The notes beneath the pieces are model-generated. The model did no database searches. It was not told where the DNA came from and saw nothing but the letters and a program-made list of their open reading frames with translations. The position numbers and the translations under genes are program-made. From the NCBI RefSeq assembly GCF_018448785.1, contig NZ_JAHCLU010000018.1:1-64000 (forward strand): a DNA stretch of 64,000 bases, given 5' to 3'. Below, in pieces: positions 59,327 to 64,000 of this stretch (its first letter is position 1; each line of letters starts with the position of its first letter). The DNA is from Halomonas jincaotanensis. GTDB lineage: Bacteria > Pseudomonadota > Gammaproteobacteria > Pseudomonadales > Halomonadaceae.

Positions 59327-60648
59327 CCACCGCCCCGCGCATCGCGGTCATCGGTAGCGGCATCGGCGGCATGGCCGCCGCCTGGTACCTGTCGAGCCGC
59401 TACGAGGTCACGCTCTTCGAGGCCGATGACCGCCTGGGCGGCCATACTGCCACGATCGATGTGACACTCGATGGTCGCGACTACGCCATCGACACCGGTT
59501 TCATCGTCTTCAACGACTGGACCTACCCGCATTTCCAGCACCTGATGGCGCGGCTCGGCGTGGCCAGTCAGGCCACCGAGATGAGTTTCTCGGTCCACGA
59601 GACGGCCGAAGACTTCGAATACAACGGGCATACGCTGGCGACACTGTTCGCCCAGCGCCGCAATCTTTTCAAGCCCCGCTTCTACCGTCTGCTGCACGAT
59701 ATCCTGCGCTTCAATCGCGAGGCGACCCGCGAGCTGGAAGACGGCCGGCTAGACCCGGCCATGACCCTCGGCGACTATCTCGACGCCCATGGTTACGGCG
59801 GCGATTTCCAGCGCCGCTACCTGCTGCCCATGGGGGCGGCGATCTGGTCGGCAAGCGTCGAGGACCTGCGCCATTTTCCGCTGACCTTCTTCGTGCGCTT
59901 CTTCCACAATCACGGCTTGCTCTCGGTCAACGAGCGGCCCCAGTGGCACACCCTGGTGGGAGGCTCGCGGGCCTATATTCCGGCGCTGACCTCACCCTAT
60001 GCCGAGGGCATCCGCCTGTCGACACCGGTGCGTGGCATCCGCCGCCATGTCGACCGCGTCGAGGTTCGCACGGATGGCGGCGTCGAGGCCTTCGATCAGG
60101 TAGTGCTGGCCTGCCACGCCGACCAGGCGCTGGCTCTGCTCGATGATCCGAGCGCGGCCGAACGGGACGTTCTTGCCGCCATGCCCTACCGCGACAACGA
60201 GGTCGTGCTGCATACCGACACCCGCCTGCTGCCTCGCCGCCGTCGTGCCTGGGCAAGCTGGAACTACCGCCTGGACGGCCGCGGCGACGACGCCCGAGTG
60301 TCGGTGACCTATGACATGAACATCCTGCAGCGGCTCGAGGCCCCGCATACCTTCTGCGTGACCCTCAACGACAGCGACGCCATCGACCCGCCCCAGGTGC
60401 TCGGCCGCTTCCGCTACGCCCACCCCCAGTTCAGCCTCGCCGGCCAGGCCGCCCAGGCGCGACACGCGGACATTTCCGGCCCAACGCGGCGCACCCATTT
60501 CTGCGGCGCCTACTGGCGCAACGGCTTTCATGAGGATGGCGTCTGGAGTGCCCTGCGGGTCGCCCGGTCGCTGGGCTGCGACGAGGACGATGCACATCCC
60601 GACGCACCGTCCCTTGTCCGGATAAGCGACCTGGAGCTCAGCGAATGA
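59323..60648 (+). CDS. FAD/NAD(P)-dependent oxidoreductase, amine oxidase superfamily
   Basis: A 441-residue flavoprotein. The dinucleotide loop is AVIGSGIGGMAAAWYLSSRY, with EADDRLGGHTATIDV and FDQVVLACHADQAL. C-terminal HFCGAYWRNGFHEDGVWSAL is the motif of this subfamily, which is nearly always encoded next to DUF1365 and Cfa-like genes. A role in oxidising or desaturating a fatty acyl chain is known for relatives in Rhodobacter and is inferred here. It overlaps both neighbours by four bases. Confidence 0.85.
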   Translation: MTTAPRIAVIGSGIGGMAAAWYLSSRYEVTLFEADDRLGGHTATIDVTLDGRDYAIDTGFIVFNDWTYPHFQHLMARLGVASQATEMSFSVHETAEDFEYNGHTLATLFAQRRNLFKPRFYRLLHDILRFNREATRELEDGRLDPAMTLGDYLDAHGYGGDFQRRYLLPMGAAIWSASVEDLRHFPLTFFVRFFHNHGLLSVNERPQWHTLVGGSRAYIPALTSPYAEGIRLSTPVRGIRRHVDRVEVRTDGGVEAFDQVVLACHADQALALLDDPSAAERDVLAAMPYRDNEVVLHTDTRLLPRRRRAWASWNYRLDGRGDDARVSVTYDMNILQRLEAPHTFCVTLNDSDAIDPPQVLGRFRYAHPQFSLAGQAAQARHADISGPTRRTHFCGAYWRNGFHEDGVWSALRVARSLGCDEDDAHPDAPSLVRISDLELSE

Positions 60649-61409
60649 TCGCCGCCCCCCGCTCACGGATCTACCGAGGCCGGCTGCGCCATCGCCGCTT
60701 CCAGCCGCGCCAGCATGCTTTCGAGTACCGCGTTTGGATGGCCTGGCTCGACCTCGACGAGCTGCCTGAGCTGTTCGACGGTGTGCCAGGGTTCAGCGCC
60801 CGACGGCCCGCCCTGGCGCGCTTTCGCCGCAAGGACTATCTCACCCCTCACGACCGCCCCCTCAAGCAGGCGGTCCACGAGGAACTCACTCGCCAGCTCG
60901 GCTTCGCCCCGGACGGTCGCGTCTGCCTCTTGACGCAGCTACGCACCCTCGGCATGGGCTTCAACCCGCTCTCGCTCTACTACTGCTTCGATTCGCGGGG
61001 CGAGCTGCGCGCGGTGCTTGGCGAGGTGTCCAACACGCCCTGGGGCGAGCGTACCCGCTACGCCTGCGCTGTCGAGCCGCGCCGCCACAGCCACGCCGCC
61101 GAGTTTGCCAAGGCGATGCATGTCTCGCCCTTCAACCCCATGGACATGACTTACCGCTGGCGCTTCAACACCCCCGGCGAACAACTTGCCATGCACATGG
61201 AGAACTGGAAGGACGGCAGTCGGCATTTCGAAGCCACCCTGACGCTGCAGGCCCGTCCGGCTACCCGCGGTGTGTTGCTCGCCACCCTGGCACGCCAGCC
61301 CTGGATGAGCCTGAAGACGCTGGCCGGCATCCATTTCGAGGCGCTGCGGCTATGGGCCAAGCGCGTGCCTATCCACGATCACCCGCCCCGTGAGGAATCC
61401 TCGTCGTGA
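60645..61409 (+). CDS. DUF1365 family protein
   Basis: A 254-residue protein, starting RIYRGRLRHRRFQPRQHAFEYRVW, with GFNPLSLYYCFD and ACAVEPRRHSHAAEFAKAMHVSPFNPM, all DUF1365 hallmarks. It is conserved with Cfa-like methyltransferases; function is not established, though a link to fatty acid modification is suggested by neighbourhood. Coupled by four-base overlaps on both sides. Confidence 0.88.
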   Translation: MIAAPRSRIYRGRLRHRRFQPRQHAFEYRVWMAWLDLDELPELFDGVPGFSARRPALARFRRKDYLTPHDRPLKQAVHEELTRQLGFAPDGRVCLLTQLRTLGMGFNPLSLYYCFDSRGELRAVLGEVSNTPWGERTRYACAVEPRRHSHAAEFAKAMHVSPFNPMDMTYRWRFNTPGEQLAMHMENWKDGSRHFEATLTLQARPATRGVLLATLARQPWMSLKTLAGIHFEALRLWAKRVPIHDHPPREESSS

Positions 61410-62674
61410 ACACGCTTCGCTCCGGCACGACCCGCCCCCTGGCATCAGAACCCGACCTGTTGACCCGCTGGCTCAAGCCACGGCTGATCGCCCAGCTCGA
61501 TCGCCTGGAGGGGGGCAACATCACCTTGATCGTTGGCCACCAGCGCCACCATCTAGGCCAGGGAGGGCCGCTGCAAGTCAATTTGGTCCTGCGCGACGGC
61601 CGAGCATGGAAGCGTATGGCGCTCGGCGGCACGGTAGGCGCCGCCGAGTCCTACATGGATGGCGACTGGGACGTCGATGACCTGGTCTCGCTGGTGCGCC
61701 TTTTCGCTGCCAACCTCGAGCGGGTCAACGGCGAGATGGAGAACGGCAGCGCCCGCTTGGGCCGCTGGTTGCTCACCGCGCTTTATCGACTGCAACGCAA
61801 CAGCCGGGAGGGCTCGAAGCGCAACATCGCCGCCCACTATGATATCGGCAATGACCTTTTCGCCCTGTTCCTCGACAGGGAGCACCGGATGTACTCCAGC
61901 GCGGTCTTCCCCCACGCCGCAGCGAGCCTGGAGGAAGCCTCCACCCACAAGCTCGACCTGATGCTCGACCGGCTCGATGTGCGCCCCGAGCATCACTTGC
62001 TGGAGATCGGCACCGGCTGGGGTGGGCTCGCCATTCATGCCGCCCGAACCCGCGGTTGCCGCGTCACCACCACCACGATCTCCGAGGAGCAGTACGCGCA
62101 CACCGCCCGGCGTATCGAGGAGGAGGGTCTGGGCGAGCGCATCACCCTGCTCAAGCGGGATTACCGGGAACTCGAGGGCCGTTACGATCGACTGATCTCG
62201 GTGGAGATGATCGAAGCGGTCGGCTATCAGTATCTTGATACCTACCTGGCCACCCTCGACCGGTTGCTGACCGACGACGGCATGGCCATGCTCCAGGCGA
62301 TCACCATTCGCGACCAGCGCTACGAGGAGGCCAAACGCGAGATGGACTTCATCAAGCGCTACATCTTCCCCGGTGGCTTTTTGCCGTCGCATCGCGCCAT
62401 CCTCGACGGCCTGTCGCGGCGCACCTCCCTGAACCTGCTGTCGCTCGACGAGATCGGCCCCCACTACGCCCGTACCCTGCGCGAGTGGCGCCATCGCTTC
62501 GAGGCCAACCTGGAAACCGTCAGGAAACTCGGTTACGAGGAGCGTTTCATCCGCATGTGGCGCTACTATCTATGCTACTGCGAAGGGGGCTTTCTCGAGC
62601 GCACCATCGGCACCAGCCATATGCTACTGGCACGTCCCGGCGCTCGGCCGGCGACCCTGGCGGGCGAGCCGTGA
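61406..62674 (+). CDS. Cyclopropane-fatty-acyl-phospholipid synthase family methyltransferase
   Basis: A 422-residue SAM-dependent lipid methylase. Motifs: SKRNIAAHYDIGNDLFALFLD, MYSSAVF, LLEIGTGWGGLAIHAA (SAM loop) and ERLI-like SVEMIEAVG, FIKRYIFPGG. It transfers a methyl or methylene group to unsaturated acyl chains of phospholipids at the membrane. Similar genes in this setting are UfaM-type methylases that make furan fatty acids, an alternative to true Cfa that the sequence alone does not settle. Ends overlapping the next GTG. Confidence 0.9.
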   Translation: MNTLRSGTTRPLASEPDLLTRWLKPRLIAQLDRLEGGNITLIVGHQRHHLGQGGPLQVNLVLRDGRAWKRMALGGTVGAAESYMDGDWDVDDLVSLVRLFAANLERVNGEMENGSARLGRWLLTALYRLQRNSREGSKRNIAAHYDIGNDLFALFLDREHRMYSSAVFPHAAASLEEASTHKLDLMLDRLDVRPEHHLLEIGTGWGGLAIHAARTRGCRVTTTTISEEQYAHTARRIEEEGLGERITLLKRDYRELEGRYDRLISVEMIEAVGYQYLDTYLATLDRLLTDDGMAMLQAITIRDQRYEEAKREMDFIKRYIFPGGFLPSHRAILDGLSRRTSLNLLSLDEIGPHYARTLREWRHRFEANLETVRKLGYEERFIRMWRYYLCYCEGGFLERTIGTSHMLLARPGARPATLAGEP

Positions 62675-63213
62675 ATCGACCCGAGGGCCTCGCGGCCACC
62701 TTGCTCAACCTGGCGGCCTTCCAGCTCGGCTGGTTTGCCTGCGTGGTCGGTGGCTCGCTGGTGGGCGCCATGGTGGTCGGGGTGATCCTTGCGCTGCACC
62801 TGCGTTTTCTTGCCTACCCAAGGGAGTGGCGCTGGCTGGCCGGTTTCGCGGTGCTGGGGTTGGTGATCGACGGCGGCCTGTCACTGGCCGGCGGTTTCGA
62901 TCTGGGCGATCAACCTCGCCTGCTGGGCGTTCTGCCGCTCTGGCTATGGCTGCTTTGGCCGCTGTTCGCCAGCCTCCTGCATCATTCCCTGGCATGGCTG
63001 TGGCGGTATCCGTGGCTGGCGATGCTCGGCGGGGCGACTAGCGGCCCGCTGTCCTATTTCGCCGGTGCCCGCCTGTCGGGCGTGGAACTCGCAGCTTGGT
63101 TATTGCCCCTCGAGGCGCTGGCCTGGGCGCTGATCTGCCTGGCATTAAGCCGATGCCTGGGAGGCTATCGAGGAGGCGGCCGGCGACGTGCATTTGCCAG
63201 CCACGAACAGTAG
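62671..63213 (+). CDS. DUF2878 family integral membrane protein
   Basis: A 180-residue protein with five or six hydrophobic segments ([30 protein letters not shown] and [18 protein letters not shown] among them). The start is GTG at 62671, overlapping the methyltransferase stop by four bases; an alternative upstream start lies inside that gene. DUF2878 proteins recur in this cluster type. Function unknown. Confidence 0.75.
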   Translation: MNRPEGLAATLLNLAAFQLGWFACVVGGSLVGAMVVGVILALHLRFLAYPREWRWLAGFAVLGLVIDGGLSLAGGFDLGDQPRLLGVLPLWLWLLWPLFASLLHHSLAWLWRYPWLAMLGGATSGPLSYFAGARLSGVELAAWLLPLEALAWALICLALSRCLGGYRGGGRRRAFASHEQ

Positions 63214-63283
63214 ACTAGGTTGGGCCGCCCGGCGGCGGCATGCCGCCCTCGGTACAATAAAGCTCGACAATCGGAATGATTCA

Positions 63284-63799
63284 GTGACCAAGCAACACTC
63301 CTTCGATCGCGACCAACTAATGGCCTGCTCACGTGGCGAGCTATTCGGCCCCGGGAACGCCCAGTTACCGGCGCCCAACATGCTGATGCTCGACCGTATC
63401 ACGCACATCCATGAAGCGGGCGGAGACCACGGCAAGGGCGAGCTGCTCGCCGAACTCGACATCCATCCCGACCTTTGGTTCTTCGACTGTCACTTCCCCG
63501 GCGACCCGGTGATGCCTGGCTGCCTGGGCCTGGATGCCATGTGGCAGCTGGTGGGCTTCTATCTTGGCTGGCTGGGTTATCCCGGCCGCGGTCGTGCCCT
63601 CGGTTGTGGCGACGTCAAGTTCACCGGACAGATCCTGCCCGATGCCGGCCAGGTCACCTACCGGATCAATATCAAGCGCATCATCACCCGGCGTCTGATC
63701 CTGGGGATGGCCGACGGCACCGTGGCCGTTGACGGGCGCGATATCTATCAGGCCAATGACCTGCGTGTCGGCCTATTCACCTCCACCGCGAATTTCTGA
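63284..63799 (+). CDS. fabA: 3-hydroxydecanoyl-ACP dehydratase/isomerase FabA
   Basis: A 171-residue hotdog enzyme that introduces the cis double bond in type II fatty acid synthesis. Active-site segments: [21 protein letters not shown] (catalytic His and Asp) and [12 protein letters not shown] chose GTG at 63284, preceded by CGGAATG, which gives the standard length. It is followed by fabB, as usual. It supplies the unsaturated chains that the neighbouring Cfa-like cluster would modify. Confidence 0.94.
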   Translation: MTKQHSFDRDQLMACSRGELFGPGNAQLPAPNMLMLDRITHIHEAGGDHGKGELLAELDIHPDLWFFDCHFPGDPVMPGCLGLDAMWQLVGFYLGWLGYPGRGRALGCGDVKFTGQILPDAGQVTYRINIKRIITRRLILGMADGTVAVDGRDIYQANDLRVGLFTSTANF

Positions 63800-63812
63800 T
63801 CAGGAGGCTCCC

Positions 63813-64000
63813 ATGCGAAGAGTGGTAGTCACCGGCCTGGGCATCGTGTCCTGCCTCGGCAACGATGCACAACAGGTCCTCGAGGCGCTCAGGAACGGGC
63901 GCTCTGGTATTCGTTTCAAGGAGGAATACGCCGAACGTGGCTTCCGCAGTCAGGTTGCCGGGGTGGTGGATATCGACCTTGAAGCGCTCGTCGACCGCAA
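63813..64000 (+). CDS. fabB: 3-oxoacyl-ACP synthase FabB, partial (runs off the window)
   Basis: The first 62 residues start [21 protein letters not shown], then [20 protein letters not shown]. This matches the FabB N-terminus. The start follows AGGAGG. The catalytic Cys and His lie beyond the window. The gene is 13 bases after fabA, the standard fabAB pair. Confidence 0.92.
   Translation, partial: MRRVVVTGLGIVSCLGNDAQQVLEALRNGRSGIRFKEEYAERGFRSQVAGVVDIDLEALVDR

Overview
The window looks like chromosome of a halophilic gammaproteobacterium of the Halomonadaceae (Halomonas or a close relative). The grounds are the ribF-ileS-lspA-fkpB-ispH-pilE order shared with Pseudomonas-type gammaproteobacteria, a class I PHA synthase with a Halomonas-type phasin, acidic high-GC proteins, and fabA-fabB. 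The assignment is inference from gene content; no database was consulted.

Layout. (1) 1-3.7 kb: a type IV minor pilin operon on the minus strand (pilE-fimT-pilV-pilW-pilX) that ends without pilY1 and faces a headless FimT/GspH fragment. (2) 3.8-20.7 kb: housekeeping core. ribF-ileS-lspA-fkpB-ispH runs from a good sigma70 promoter to a hairpin terminator. It is followed by murJ, rpsT, proB, obgE, rpmA and rplU, then a class Ib ribonucleotide reductase operon (nrdHIEF) with two NrdR-type boxes, lying between rplU and the divergent ispB. (3) 20.8-43.65 kb: an accessory region bounded on the left by tRNA-Pro(CGG) and on the right by a 12-bp copy of that tRNA's 3' end followed by a similarly built terminator hairpin. 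I read this as a composite, decaying genomic island. It holds phage scraps (small terminase, HTH protein, P4-like primase, frameshifted DUF3987 protein, integrase tail), hsdR and hsdM fragments, a headless umuC, an SRAP/YedK gene split by a degenerate IS110-family element, and a lipoprotein gene stopped by one nonsense codon. It also carries intact cargo: a tripartite tricarboxylate transporter with a SAF-domain dehydrogenase, a phasin, an HDAC-like amidohydrolase with a GNAT acetyltransferase, an aminotransferase and a C69-type peptidase homologue. (4) 44-55.4 kb: phaC, a DASS transporter, a PLD lipoprotein, a TlpA-like membrane thioredoxin protein, rapA, a TIGR01777 epimerase and a renalase-like flavoprotein. 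(5) 55.5-63.2 kb: a tight plus-strand cluster of a MerR/LitR-like regulator, photolyase, NTF2-like protein, SDR, FAD oxidoreductase, DUF1365 protein, Cfa-like methyltransferase and DUF2878 protein. Its composition suggests a light or singlet-oxygen responsive programme of DNA repair and fatty-acid modification. (6) 63.3 kb to the end: fabA and the start of fabB, the entry to unsaturated fatty acid synthesis.

The most coherent system of interest is cluster 5. Its regulator lacks the cobalamin-binding signature of CarH/LitR, and two tandem TTGTACA repeats lie just upstream. The most informative structural result is the island with its tRNA-Pro boundaries and the series of broken genes inside it.
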